Source: an uncultured Clostridium sp.
GTDB taxonomy: Bacteria > Bacillota_I > Bacilli_A > RF39 > UBA660
Direction: 5' to 3'
DNA length: 44,633 bases
NCBI GenBank assembly: GCA_902493795.1
Contig: CABUQZ010000013.1
Span: 1 to 44,633 of the forward strand
Under the pieces are notes generated by a model. It did no database searches, had not been told where the DNA came from, and saw only the letters and a program-made list of their open reading frames with translations. Numbering within the stretch: the stretch's first letter is position 1; the number at the start of each line of letters is the position of its first letter. Both the position numbers and the translations under genes were made by a program. This document shows, one piece after another, positions 23,529-32,712 of this stretch.

Positions 23529-25265
23529 TTAATTATTTTCGCTTTCTTCCTTTTCTAACATACGATAGTTAATTTTTCCAACCATTGTTTTAGGAAGACT
23601 ATCTCTAAATTCTATTTTTTTAGGAATCATGTATCTTGCAAGGTTCTTCTGACATAACTCCATTATTTCTTTTTCTGCTTTGTCTTTATCTACATCTTTT
23701 TTTAAGACGATAAAAGCTTTTGCAACTTGAACTTTATATGGATGAGGTATTCCAATAACACCACACAATTCTACATCTTTATGTTTAGATATAATATTTT
23801 CAATGTGAGAAGGGTAGACATTATAGCCTGATGTGATAATCATTCTTTTTAATCTTTGAACGAAGAATAAAACACCATCTTCATCTAAATATCCTAAGTC
23901 ACCAGTTTTAACCCAACGAACTCCATTTTCATCTGTTTTAATCATAGCATCTGTTTCTTCTTGATTATCAAGGTATCTTGACATGACATTAGGACCACTT
24001 ATACAAATTTCTCCAATTTCCATAGAAGGAAGTTCTTCCATTGTTTCTTGATCCATTATTTTAACAACCATCCCAGGAAGTGGTATTCCAACTGAGCCTA
24101 ATTTATCAGATCCTAAAGCACCAACACAGCAAGGACCACTAGTTTCTGTTAACCCATATCCTTGAATAATATGTTCACTACAATTGTGTTCTTTTAAAAA
24201 GTCATTGAATTTCTTATTCTTTTCAGGAGTAAGAGAGTCACCTCCACTAACTATATATTTTAAATTAGATAAATCAAGGTTAATGGCATGTGGACTACTA
24301 GCAAGAGCTTCAAATAAAGTAGGGACTCCAGTAATTACTGTTGGATTGTATTTTCTAATTAACTTATCAAATCTTTTAGCATCAAATGTTGGAACCAAAG
24401 ATAATTTAGCCCCCATACATAAAGGCGCAGCAAGACTTACAAGAAGTCCAAAACAGTGAAACATAGGTAAAATTACTAAGAAGTTTTCTCCAACTCCAAT
24501 TTTAGGAAAAACGATTACTGCTTGTTCCATAAGTGAATTAACATTTCCATTAGTAAGTACAATATTTTTAGGAGTACCAGTTGTACCACCACTATGTAGG
24601 TAAATAGCGTCATCGTTCATTCCACGACTTACATAAATACTTTTTTTATAACTTTTACCACGTTCCATAAAGTCTTTCCAATATAAGTATCTTTCATTAG
24701 ACTTTGGAATTTTATTTTTAAAATCTTTAGTAATTGTATACAAAAGATTCATAACTTTAGGCATAGAGTCCTTAGGAGATACTAAAACAGTTTTATATAC
24801 TTTTGTATCATCTATAATTTTATTTATAGTATCGTAAGCAATATTAACAGAAATTAACATAACTGAGTTAGTAGTAATAAGAGAATTTTTAAGTTCTTCT
24901 TCACTTGATAGTGGATGAACCATATTACTAATAGCACCAATTTTATTAACAGCATAAAAAGCAATAACAGCTTCAGGAGTATTAGGCATTAATATCGTAA
25001 CAACATCATTTTCTCTAACACCATAACACTTTAAAGATCTAGCGCATAAATCAATCTTATCTAGAAGTTCTTTATATGTCATTTCTTCCCCAAAATAGTT
25101 AGTAGCTATTTCATATTTATGAGAATAACAACATCTTTCAAAATATTCATAGAAAGAAATATTATCTACAGTAACACTTCTTTTATCTTCATCATAATAT
25201 TTCTGCCACGGATACTCTAATTTTTCTTTCTTTTTTCTTTTGAGTATATTATCAAACATTTTCAT
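23529..25265 (-). CDS. AMP-dependent acyl-CoA synthetase/ligase
   Basis: A 578-residue adenylate-forming enzyme of the long-chain acyl-CoA ligase group, which activates a carboxylic acid with ATP and usually transfers it to CoA. Motifs in order are YLHSGGTTGTPKN (ATP loop), ITGVPTLFEAL, VSGGDSLTPE, IIQGYGLTETSGP, WVKTGDLGYLDEDG, RLKRMIITSGYNVYPSHIE and the C-terminal Lys in PKTMVGKINYR. The N-terminal 20 residues are very basic. The frame opens at 25307, but GGTGG lies seven bases before the ATG at 25265. It is divergent from a TetR regulator, a common layout for fatty-acid genes. The precise substrate is not evident. Confidence 0.92.
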   Translation of the reverse strand: MKMFDNILKRKKKEKLEYPWQKYYDEDKRSVTVDNISFYEYFERCCYSHKYEIATNYFGEEMTYKELLDKIDLCARSLKCYGVRENDVVTILMPNTPEAVIAFYAVNKIGAISNMVHPLSSEEELKNSLITTNSVMLISVNIAYDTINKIIDDTKVYKTVLVSPKDSMPKVMNLLYTITKDFKNKIPKSNERYLYWKDFMERGKSYKKSIYVSRGMNDDAIYLHSGGTTGTPKNIVLTNGNVNSLMEQAVIVFPKIGVGENFLVILPMFHCFGLLVSLAAPLCMGAKLSLVPTFDAKRFDKLIRKYNPTVITGVPTLFEALASSPHAINLDLSNLKYIVSGGDSLTPEKNKKFNDFLKEHNCSEHIIQGYGLTETSGPCCVGALGSDKLGSVGIPLPGMVVKIMDQETMEELPSMEIGEICISGPNVMSRYLDNQEETDAMIKTDENGVRWVKTGDLGYLDEDGVLFFVQRLKRMIITSGYNVYPSHIENIISKHKDVELCGVIGIPHPYKVQVAKAFIVLKKDVDKDKAEKEIMELCQKNLARYMIPKKIEFRDSLPKTMVGKINYRMLEKEESENN

Positions 25266-25285
25266 ATAATTTCCACCTTTTTTCA

Positions 25286-25311
25286 ACATTTGTTGAATAA
25301 AATACAAATGT
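25286..25311. promoter_or_regulatory. Inverted repeat upstream of the acyl-CoA synthetase gene
   Basis: ACATTTG (25286-25292) and CAAATGT (25305-25311) form an inverted repeat with a 12-base gap, beside the synthetase start. It is a candidate half of a TetR operator pair with 25370-25396. Confidence 0.4.
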
Positions 25312-25369
25312 ATTATATAATTAATCTTGATCTTAAAACAAGCATCAATTTAAGTGCTTATGAAAGATA

Positions 25370-25396
25370 TTAAACATTACTATTAAAAATGTTTAA
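25370..25396. promoter_or_regulatory. Inverted repeat upstream of the TetR gene
   Basis: TTAAACATT (25370-25378) and AATGTTTAA (25388-25396) form a perfect 9-base inverted repeat with a 9-base gap, just before the TetR ribosome site (GGAGAG). A candidate autoregulatory operator. Confidence 0.5.
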
Positions 25397-25407
25397 TTAG
25401 GAGAGTT

Positions 25408-25959
25408 ATGGATAGAAGAGTAAAGTATACAAAGAAAGTTGTTAAAGAGACATTAATATCACTTTTAGAGGAAAAGGAACTAAACAAAATAACAGTAAGT
25501 GAGCTATGTGAAAAATCAGACATAAATAGAGCTACATTTTATAGATACTACATGGATATATATGATTTATTAGAAAAATTAGAACAAGAACTAATAGATG
25601 AATTAAAAGAAATACTTCCAAATTATTCAGATTGTTCTATGGGTGAAGTAATAAAAGAATTCTTAAAAGTCTTTTTAGAAAATAAAAAGTTAGTAAAAAT
25701 TATTTTTAGTAATAGACAAAATATATACTTTTTAAATGATTTCTTTAATTTTATTTATGAAAAATGTAAAGATAAATGGCTTGAAAATGTAAATATGGAT
25801 GAAGATGATAAATCACTTGTAGCAGTTTATGCCTTTAATGGAACTTTAGGAGTTATTAACTACTGGATTCAAAATGATTTTGAAGAAGAAATTGATTTAA
25901 TTGCAAGTGTAATTGAAAAAATATGCTACAATGGACTATATGGTTATAAAAATAAATAG
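25408..25959 (+). CDS. TetR/AcrR-family transcriptional regulator
   Basis: A 183-residue regulator. The N-terminal DNA-binding domain has VKETLISLLEEKELNKITVS, then ELCEKSDINRATFYRYYMDI, a standard TetR helix-turn-helix ending in TFYRYY. The helical C-terminus resembles the TetR_C group of dihydroxyacetone-kinase-regulator-like proteins (VIKEFLKVFLENKKLVKIIF). It is divergent from the acyl-CoA synthetase gene, and inverted repeats in the gap are candidate operators. The ligand may be an acyl-CoA or lipid, by context only. AGGAGAG precedes the ATG. Only 60 bases separate it from the PopT-like gene, so co-transcription is possible. Confidence 0.88.
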   Translation: MDRRVKYTKKVVKETLISLLEEKELNKITVSELCEKSDINRATFYRYYMDIYDLLEKLEQELIDELKEILPNYSDCSMGEVIKEFLKVFLENKKLVKIIFSNRQNIYFLNDFFNFIYEKCKDKWLENVNMDEDDKSLVAVYAFNGTLGVINYWIQNDFEEEIDLIASVIEKICYNGLYGYKNK

Positions 25960-26019
25960 TATTTAGTGTTTATTATCATAGAAAAATATGGTAATATGTG
26001 AAATAGAAAAGAGGAGAAA

Positions 26020-26880
26020 ATGGAAAGTTTAATATTAGTAATTAAAGGATTTTTTATTGGTGTTGCTAATGTAATACCAGGTGTAAGTGGTGGAACTATT
26101 GCCTTAATATTGGGTATTTATGAAAAATTAATAAGCACAATTGGAAATATTTATAAAAATTTAAAAGAAAATATTCTTTTCTTACTTCCTATAGTAATTG
26201 GAATGGGGTTATCTATTGTTACAACAAGTAAAGTAGTAAGTTACTCTTACAATAATTTCCCACTACCAACTCTTATGTTTTTTGTAGGACTAGTTTGTGG
26301 TGGTATTCCAATGCTTATAAAAAATGTTAAAGGTAAGAAAGAAAATAAAGAATTAAGTAGTTATATGATACTTATTCTTACGTTTTTATCAGTAATATTT
26401 ATGGCAAGTTATAAGTTTATCTTTAGTATAAATAGTGAAGTAAGTTTTGCATCAATGAATATAGGATCATTTTTAATACTATTTGTAATAGGAATTATAG
26501 CATCTGCTACTATGGTTATACCTGGAATAAGTGGTTCACTTGTCTTAATGATTTTAGGTTATTACTATCCAATTATTGAAACAATTAATAACTTGTTTAA
26601 AGGTGACTTTTTACATAATGCTTTAATATTAGGAGTATTTGGAATTGGTGTAGTAGTAGGTATTGTCTTAATATCTAAATTATTAGAATTACTGTTTAAA
26701 AACTATAAAACAAAAACTTATTTTGGTGTCTTAGGATTTGTATTTGCATCTGTTATTGCAATACCACTTTCTGCTTGTTTTGAACTAAATAGCATCATAT
26801 TTAATATAGAACATATAATTATAAGTTTAGTAATGCTAGTAATAGGAACAACAATAAGTTATAAATTAGGAGATAAATAA
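26020..26880 (+). CDS. popT: DUF368 membrane protein (PopT-type polyprenyl-phosphate translocase)
   Basis: A 286-residue polytopic membrane protein with about eight hydrophobic segments. GVANVIPGVSGGTIALILGI near the N-terminus is the hallmark of DUF368, and a related ATMVIPGISGSLVLMILGYY occurs in the second half, so the protein is an inverted-repeat type. DUF368 proteins have been reported as undecaprenyl-phosphate translocases (PopT) that return the lipid carrier across the membrane for wall synthesis. The family assignment is firm from the motif; transport in this organism is inferred. GAGGAG precedes the ATG. It is followed by a terminator, a small membrane protein gene and a DedA gene. 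Confidence 0.9.
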   Translation: MESLILVIKGFFIGVANVIPGVSGGTIALILGIYEKLISTIGNIYKNLKENILFLLPIVIGMGLSIVTTSKVVSYSYNNFPLPTLMFFVGLVCGGIPMLIKNVKGKKENKELSSYMILILTFLSVIFMASYKFIFSINSEVSFASMNIGSFLILFVIGIIASATMVIPGISGSLVLMILGYYYPIIETINNLFKGDFLHNALILGVFGIGVVVGIVLISKLLELLFKNYKTKTYFGVLGFVFASVIAIPLSACFELNSIIFNIEHIIISLVMLVIGTTISYKLGDK

Positions 26881-26900
26881 AGTACGAAAGTACTTTTTTT
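26881..26900 (+). terminator. Terminator of the DUF368 gene
   Basis: AGTAC GAAA GTACT, a short stem with a stable tetraloop followed by seven T. Confidence 0.85.
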
Positions 26901-26997
26901 CTTTTTACATATCTTTACATAGTAGATTAAATTGTAAAACACCACGACTTGAAATAATAAAATAAAAGAGCAATAATTACAATAGAGGTGTATAGAA

Positions 26998-27306
26998 GTG
27001 AAAACATATTATGATTTAAAAAAAGAAGAAAAAAAAGATTACGAAAAAGAATTTAAAAAAACTCCTGGTGGAAAATCAATGAACGAGCATTTAATCATTG
27101 CTGGAATAGTATCATCTTTGTTTTTTATATTGGATTTAATAGTTGTAGTTATGTTACCATCAGATACATATAACTATGATGCAATATGTGGAGTCACAAA
27201 TATACTTTTTTGGGTATCTTTTTTAGTAGAAATTGCATATAATACGTATTTTCAAATTTGCTTTTGCTCATGGTTAAAAAATAAGCATGATATTAAAAGA
27301 TGGTAA
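26998..27306 (+). CDS. Small membrane protein
   Basis: A 102-residue protein with a charged N-terminus (YYDLKKEEKKDYEKEFKK) and two hydrophobic segments, about 33-53 and 64-88, then a short basic tail. The family is not recognised. The start is GTG with GAGGTG upstream. It lies between the DUF368 and DedA genes, all on the plus strand, but each has its own terminator, so a shared role is only suggested by position. Confidence 0.6.
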   Translation: MKTYYDLKKEEKKDYEKEFKKTPGGKSMNEHLIIAGIVSSLFFILDLIVVVMLPSDTYNYDAICGVTNILFWVSFLVEIAYNTYFQICFCSWLKNKHDIKRW

Positions 27307-27328
27307 TATTAAAGAAATACGTTTTATT

Positions 27329-27360
27329 TAAAATATTAGTTATATAGCTAATATTTTTTT
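27329..27360 (+). terminator. Terminator before the DedA gene
   Basis: AAATATTAG pairs with CTAATATTT around TTATATAG and is followed by a T run. Confidence 0.75.
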
Positions 27361-27390
27361 TATACAAAAATATAATTATATAGGTGAACT

Positions 27391-27978
27391 ATGAATAATT
27401 ATATTTTAGATCTAATTGATAATCTTGGATATCTTGGTATGTTTTTAGGAATGGTACTTGAAGCAGTTATCATAATAATACCTAGTGAGTTTATACTAGC
27501 AACTGGTGGAATTCTAGCTTCAAAAAAAATATTTAATTTTTGGATAACTTTTTTTGTTGGACTTTTGGGGAGTGTTTTTTGTGCCATTTCAATTTATATA
27601 ATGGGTTATTATGGTGGAAGGCCATTTATTAAAAAATATGGTAGATTTTTCTTTATGAAAGAAGAAGATATTGATAAATCAGACTCCTGGTATAACAAAT
27701 ATGGTCTTCTTGCTGCAGCAATAGGAAGAAACATCCCAATAGTAAGAACACTTGTATCTTTGCCTATTGGAATAGCACGACTTTCTTTTCCTAAGTTTGT
27801 AATATACACAACTTTAGGAAGTATTCCATGGACTTTTGTCTTCGTTTATTTTGGTTACTCGGTAGGTAACAACTGGACTATTTTAAAAACATATGTCGAT
27901 AGATTAAAAGTACCAATAATTATTTTGTTACTTGTATATTTTGTAAGTAAAATAATAAAGAAAATAAAAAAAGGATAA
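27391..27978 (+). CDS. DedA-family membrane protein (UptA-like)
   Basis: A 195-residue membrane protein of the DedA superfamily. Marks are IIPSEFILATGG near residue 30, the glycine-rich GLLGSVFCAISIYIMGYYGG, and AIGRNIPIVRTLVSLPIGIA with conserved Arg and Pro. DedA proteins such as UptA have been reported to recycle undecaprenyl phosphate; others move different lipids, so the exact cargo is inferred. AGGTGA precedes the ATG. Finding it about 500 bases from a DUF368 gene places both reported families of polyprenyl-phosphate recycling proteins side by side. Confidence 0.9.
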   Translation: MNNYILDLIDNLGYLGMFLGMVLEAVIIIIPSEFILATGGILASKKIFNFWITFFVGLLGSVFCAISIYIMGYYGGRPFIKKYGRFFFMKEEDIDKSDSWYNKYGLLAAAIGRNIPIVRTLVSLPIGIARLSFPKFVIYTTLGSIPWTFVFVYFGYSVGNNWTILKTYVDRLKVPIIILLLVYFVSKIIKKIKKG

Positions 27979-27989
27979 TCGCTTATCCT
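27964..27989 (-). terminator. Terminator of the Nudix gene, overlapping the DedA 3' end
   Basis: AGGATAA (27972-27978) pairs with TTATCCT (27983-27989) around TCGC. The T run lies on the minus strand, so it serves the Nudix gene rather than DedA. Confidence 0.75.
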
Positions 27990-28429
27990 ATATAAAATTT
28001 ATGATTTAAAAAGCATTCTATTGTTTTCTTACTAGGTGAAAAAATATTTTTTGGCAATTCATTTAAATTAAACCAACACCATTTTACAATTTCATTTGGT
28101 TCCATAGCTTTTGGAACACCTTCAAAATGTCTTGCTATCATACCAACAGAGATATAATGAGCATACTCGTTTTTATCTGTTTGAACACAGAATACTTCTA
28201 AATCTTTTACTATTATTCCTGTTTCTTCTTTAGCTTCTCTTGCACCAGCTTCTTCAAAAGTTTCACCATACTCGATATTACCACCAGGCATAGTCCATGT
28301 TCCTTCTTCGTGAAGTTCACTATCGGCAAGTTCTGCATCATCGTTTCTTAACCCTAAAAGAAGTTGATTACGTTCATTAAAAACCATAACTCCACAACCA
28401 GCTCCAATAGTATTTTTTAAACAACTCAT
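27983..28429 (-). CDS. Nudix hydrolase
   Basis: A 148-residue MutT-like enzyme that hydrolyses a nucleoside diphosphate linked to another group. The Nudix box is intact at 50-72: G-x5-E-x7-REx2EExG with GETFEEAGAREAKEETGI visible. The subgroup looks like the nucleotide-triphosphate diphosphatase type (GAGCGVMVFNERNQLLLGLR, WTMPGGNIEYGE). The substrate is unknown. AGGAGG precedes the ATG at 28429. Convergent with DedA and divergent from the first C11 peptidase gene. Confidence 0.92.
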   Translation of the reverse strand: MSCLKNTIGAGCGVMVFNERNQLLLGLRNDDAELADSELHEEGTWTMPGGNIEYGETFEEAGAREAKEETGIIVKDLEVFCVQTDKNEYAHYISVGMIARHFEGVPKAMEPNEIVKWCWFNLNELPKNIFSPSKKTIECFLNHKFYIG

Positions 28430-28513
28430 AACTTCCTCCTATGATAATTATAAAAAAACATTTACATATTTTCAATAAAATAAAAACGAAAAATATTATA
28501 ATGAAAAAAAATA

Positions 28514-28522
28514 TGCTATAAT
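28514..28522 (+). promoter_or_regulatory. Extended -10 promoter of the C11 peptidase pair
   Basis: TGcTATAAT, 19 bases before the ATG. The -35 (TATTAT, 28494-28499) is poor, as expected for an extended -10 promoter. Confidence 0.6.
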
Positions 28523-28541
28523 ATCTATAGTAGGTGAGAGT

Positions 28542-30590
28542 ATGGAAGATAATAACACTCAAAAAAAAGTAAATGAAGAAGATGTATGGTATAACGTAAA
28601 ACAAGTTAACGGAAAAACTATTATCGAGAAAATTGAAAAGAAAAAACTTTATAAAGAAAATAAAAATGAAAAAGAAGAAAATGAAAATTTAAACAAGGAA
28701 GAATCAAAACCTTTAGTTACTGGGGTTCCAGTTCGTTACGTATATAAAGAAGTACCTAAAAAGAAAAACAAAGGTAAGTTATGGCTAGCTTTAGGTTTAA
28801 GTGTTTTTGTTATTGCTATTATTTCTGTTTTAATACTTTCTATGGGAAATAGTTTCGGAAAAAGTGGTTCAAAAAATAGAACAATTATGATTTATATGGT
28901 TGGATCTAATCTTGAATCAGATGGAAGTATGGGAACATACGATTTGAAAGACATAACTTCTTCAGATATTGACTTAGAAGAAAATAATGTAATCCTAATG
29001 GCAGGGGGAGCTAAAAAGTGGCATAACTTTGTTAGTAAAGATGAAATAGGAATATATAGCCTAAAAGAGGATGGCTTTAAGAAAATTAAATCATTTGATT
29101 TATCAAATATGGGAGGAGCAAGTATGCTATCTTCCTTCTTAGAGTATAGTTATAATGAATTCCCAGCTGAAAAATATGATTTAATTTTCTGGAATCATGG
29201 ATTAGGGGCTGCTGGATTACAACACGATGAAATATACGACAAATTTATTTCAATTACAGATTTAAATAAAGCCTTTAAGGAAAGTCCATTTAACGAAGAA
29301 AAACTTGAATTAGTTATATTTAATGACTGTTTAGGTGGAAATATTCACTTTGCTAATATTATGAAAAACTATGCTGAATACATGGTTGCATCAGAAGAAT
29401 CAATGTATGTAGCATTAGCATTCGATAGATTAAACTTCCTAGAAAAAATAAAAGAAGATGACAATGGTTATGACATTGGAAAACATTTTATAGATCAAAA
29501 TGATAAAAGCCAAGCAAGAATAAAATCTACATACCATCAAGATCTTGAATCAACTTTATCTATAATCGATTTAAGTAGAGTAAGTAGTCTTAATGAAAAA
29601 TTAAACGACTTCTTTGACTCAATTAATCTTGATATTTACTATAATCAAGTATCAAGAGCAAGAGCAAGAGTCCATACATATGGCCTTGATTATCTTGATT
29701 ATGACACTGTAGATATATATGAATTAGTTGAAGCATTAAGACCATACTCAAGTAATCAAACTTTAGCAAATGATGTAAAAAAAGAACTAAAAAAAGTAGT
29801 CAAATACAACAGTGCAAACAATAATTATTCGAATGGATTATCAATTTACTTTCCATATTATGGGGATGAAGAAACAGTTGAAACTCATTTATATTTATTC
29901 GAGAGTTTATGGAGTAATGAATACACACAATTTATCGGTAATTTTAATGATTTAACTAGTGAACTAAAAAGAGCCAGAAGAGTAGCATCAGGAAGTAGTG
30001 TAAATAAATTAAAAAATAATGGAGCAGCTAGCAAAAGTAGTGTTGTATTACAATTAACTGACATGGAAAAAGAAAAATATGAAAGAGCAAATATATATGT
30101 ATTTGAGAAAGATAACGATAAATATAAATTGTTATTAAAATCTAATGAAGTTGAGTTAGTTGACAATAATTTAGTGTACAATCACTACGCAGTAATTAAA
30201 GATAAAAATAACCATAAATTAACTCTTATAGATGAAAATAACTTAAAAATGTATGGATCTTTAGATGATAAAGATGTTATAGCAAAAGTAAAACTTGAAA
30301 AAGGAAATATAGAATTCGTAAACTTTGTAATCGATACTAATAAACTACCATCATTTGGTATAGTAGAAAGAAATGAAGAAAGTAATTTATCTATGTATTC
30401 TTTGAAATATAATTTGTTTGAGGAAAATGAATTAAAAGAAGACTGGAAAGATACTGTAGAAAAAGAAAAAGTAGAATTTGATAATTCTAACAAATTAACA
30501 GCACAAGAAGGACTAACAGGATATTACATTTTAGTAGAAATGTATGACATTAACAATGACGTTTATTATTCTAATTTAATAAAAGCATAA
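28542..30590 (+). CDS. Membrane-anchored clostripain-family (C11) cysteine peptidase, copy 1
   Basis: A 682-residue type II membrane protein: a 78-residue charged cytoplasmic head, one membrane segment at about 80-101, then an external C11 peptidase domain. RTIMIYMVGSNLESDG opens the domain. The catalytic His is H219 in FWNHGLGA and the catalytic Cys is C263 in IFNDCLGGN; DNGYDI and NGLSIYFPYYG follow. The last 200 residues resemble a beta-rich accessory domain. C11 peptidases cut after Arg or Lys and often need self-cleavage to activate. The promoter has an extended -10. AGGTGAG precedes the ATG. A paralogue of identical length follows after 20 bases, probably in the same transcript. Confidence 0.88.
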   Translation: MEDNNTQKKVNEEDVWYNVKQVNGKTIIEKIEKKKLYKENKNEKEENENLNKEESKPLVTGVPVRYVYKEVPKKKNKGKLWLALGLSVFVIAIISVLILSMGNSFGKSGSKNRTIMIYMVGSNLESDGSMGTYDLKDITSSDIDLEENNVILMAGGAKKWHNFVSKDEIGIYSLKEDGFKKIKSFDLSNMGGASMLSSFLEYSYNEFPAEKYDLIFWNHGLGAAGLQHDEIYDKFISITDLNKAFKESPFNEEKLELVIFNDCLGGNIHFANIMKNYAEYMVASEESMYVALAFDRLNFLEKIKEDDNGYDIGKHFIDQNDKSQARIKSTYHQDLESTLSIIDLSRVSSLNEKLNDFFDSINLDIYYNQVSRARARVHTYGLDYLDYDTVDIYELVEALRPYSSNQTLANDVKKELKKVVKYNSANNNYSNGLSIYFPYYGDEETVETHLYLFESLWSNEYTQFIGNFNDLTSELKRARRVASGSSVNKLKNNGAASKSSVVLQLTDMEKEKYERANIYVFEKDNDKYKLLLKSNEVELVDNNLVYNHYAVIKDKNNHKLTLIDENNLKMYGSLDDKDVIAKVKLEKGNIEFVNFVIDTNKLPSFGIVERNEESNLSMYSLKYNLFEENELKEDWKDTVEKEKVEFDNSNKLTAQEGLTGYYILVEMYDINNDVYYSNLIKA

Positions 30591-30610
30591 AATAGAAATT
30601 TGGTGATAAA

Positions 30611-32659
30611 ATGAATCCACAACAATGTAATGGAAATTTTAATAATAACTATAATAATGGTAATTATGGATCATTCGACGAAAAAAATCAAAACTTTGTT
30701 AACATAGAAAAAAATGACTATAATCCAAATTATTATAATAGTTCTTATGAATATCAAAATAATAATAGATATAACTCATATATAAGTGGAAAAAGTATCA
30801 CTTCATCACCAAAAAAGAAAAACTATTGGAAGAAAATAACTTTAAGCGTTATCGTTGTTATTGCTATAGTACTATGTACATTAGTAGGAGTAAAAATATA
30901 TAAAAACTTAAACAAAAAAAATAGGACCGTAATGATATATATGGTTGGATCTGATCTTGAGTCAGTATCTAAACAAGGAACATTTAGTATTTCGGATATA
31001 GGTGCCGAAAAAATAGATTTAAAAAATACTAATATTATTATGATGGCAGGTGGAGCCAAAGTATGGCATAACGACACTGTAAAAGCAGATAAAATTGGAA
31101 TATATGAATTGGAAGAAAATGGATTTGTACTAAAAAAATCGTTTCCTATTGAGAATATGGGAAGTAGTAAAGTATTAGAACAATTCTTAGATTATTCTTA
31201 TAACAATTACCCATCAGATAATTATGACATCGTTTTTTGGAATCATGGCTTAGGAGCCATTGGTTTAGAGCACGATGAAGTAGCAGATGATTTCTTATCA
31301 ATAAAAGAATTAGATGATGCCTTTAAAAATAGTAAATTTAATAAAAAGAAACTTGAACTTACAATTTTCTTTAATTGTTTATCAAGTAACTTACAAATTG
31401 CAAAGGTAATGAAGAATTATTCAGAGTATATGGTAGCATCAGAAGAAATACTATATATGTCTAAAGCACTAAATAGATTTGGTTTCTTAAGTGAAATAAA
31501 ACCTGATGATAATGGTTATGATATTGCTCACAAATTCATTAAACAATCCAACAAAGTAGTCAGTGAATATAATGGAACTCATAGAAAAAAAGTGGATTCA
31601 ACACTTTCAATAATAGATTTAACTAAAATTGATGAACTTGATAAAAATCTAAATGAATTCTTTGATTCTATTGATGTTAATAAAAATTATATGGATATAG
31701 CTAATATAAGAAGAAGTTTATATACATATGGAAATGTACAAACAACAGATTATGATGTAGTAGATTTATATTCATTAGTTGAAGAATTAATGTCACTTTC
31801 TAATAACAAACAAAAATTTAGTAATTTATTAAAGAGTATTAAAAAATCTATTGTCTATACAAGTAGTTTAAACAGTTACTCTAATGGATTATCAATTTAT
31901 TTTCCATACTATGGAAGTAATAAAGTAATAGAAAATCATTTAAATGTATTTAAAAGTTTGTGGAATGATAACTATCTTTCATTTGTAAATAATTTTTATG
32001 AAATAAGAAGTGGAATTAATAGAGCAAAAAGACAAAACAAAGAGGATATTAATTTAAAAAATAATATAACTTATGATAATAACTTTATAAGTATAGCTTT
32101 AACAGAAAAAGAATTAAAAAGCTTTAGAGATGCAAAAGTTTATATATTTTCCAAAAATAATGAAAATAAATATGATTTATTATTAAAAACAAATGATATA
32201 GATTTGGAAAACAATAACTTAGTATTTGATAGTTCTAATTTGTTAAAAGTTAATAATAATTATGTGACGCTAGATAACATAAATAACTTTAAAGTATATG
32301 GGTCATTAAATGATGACAATAATAAAGTAGATGTTATTAATTACATAAATGTTAATGATAATAAAGCAAGTATTGTAGAGTCAATATTTAAGACTGATGG
32401 TTTAGTATCATCTGGAATATTAGAACTTGATGATTACAAGAGTTTATCATTTTATAAATATAGTTATAATTTATTAGAAGATGGTAAAATAAATGAATTC
32501 TGGAAAGATACAGAAGAAAAAGAAGAAATAGATGCTAATTTTGAAAATTTAGATATGTCTATTACTAATAATGATTTGAATAATTATTATGTTCTAATAG
32601 AAGTTTATGATATTAATAATGATGTATTATACTCAGAGTTAAAAGAAATAACAAAATAA
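30611..32659 (+). CDS. Membrane-anchored clostripain-family (C11) cysteine peptidase, copy 2
   Basis: A 682-residue paralogue of the upstream gene with the same plan. The cytoplasmic head is very different: residues 9-60 are dominated by Asn, Tyr and Ser (low complexity). A membrane segment at about 76-94 is followed by RTVMIYMVGSDLESVS. H212 in FWNHGLGA and C256 in IFFNCLSSN are the expected catalytic pair; the residue before Cys is Asn instead of the Asp seen in copy 1. Domain order and many blocks (NGLSIYFPYYG, YVLIEVYDINNDVLYS) match copy 1, so it arose by tandem duplication. GGTGA precedes the ATG. It ends before a hairpin that overlaps the typA promoter. Confidence 0.88.
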   Translation: MNPQQCNGNFNNNYNNGNYGSFDEKNQNFVNIEKNDYNPNYYNSSYEYQNNNRYNSYISGKSITSSPKKKNYWKKITLSVIVVIAIVLCTLVGVKIYKNLNKKNRTVMIYMVGSDLESVSKQGTFSISDIGAEKIDLKNTNIIMMAGGAKVWHNDTVKADKIGIYELEENGFVLKKSFPIENMGSSKVLEQFLDYSYNNYPSDNYDIVFWNHGLGAIGLEHDEVADDFLSIKELDDAFKNSKFNKKKLELTIFFNCLSSNLQIAKVMKNYSEYMVASEEILYMSKALNRFGFLSEIKPDDNGYDIAHKFIKQSNKVVSEYNGTHRKKVDSTLSIIDLTKIDELDKNLNEFFDSIDVNKNYMDIANIRRSLYTYGNVQTTDYDVVDLYSLVEELMSLSNNKQKFSNLLKSIKKSIVYTSSLNSYSNGLSIYFPYYGSNKVIENHLNVFKSLWNDNYLSFVNNFYEIRSGINRAKRQNKEDINLKNNITYDNNFISIALTEKELKSFRDAKVYIFSKNNENKYDLLLKTNDIDLENNNLVFDSSNLLKVNNNYVTLDNINNFKVYGSLNDDNNKVDVINYINVNDNKASIVESIFKTDGLVSSGILELDDYKSLSFYKYSYNLLEDGKINEFWKDTEEKEEIDANFENLDMSITNNDLNNYYVLIEVYDINNDVLYSELKEITK

Positions 32660-32674
32660 TTTAATAAAAAATAT

Positions 32675-32712
32675 AAAGACTGCAAAGAAAAATATTGATT
32701 TTTGCAGTCTTT
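32675..32712 (+). terminator. Hairpin after the C11 pair, overlapping the typA promoter
   Basis: A perfect 12-base stem, AAAGACTGCAAA / TTTGCAGTCTTT. The downstream T run is weak, and the right arm lies between the -35 and -10 of typA, so read-through or competition is possible. Confidence 0.65.
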
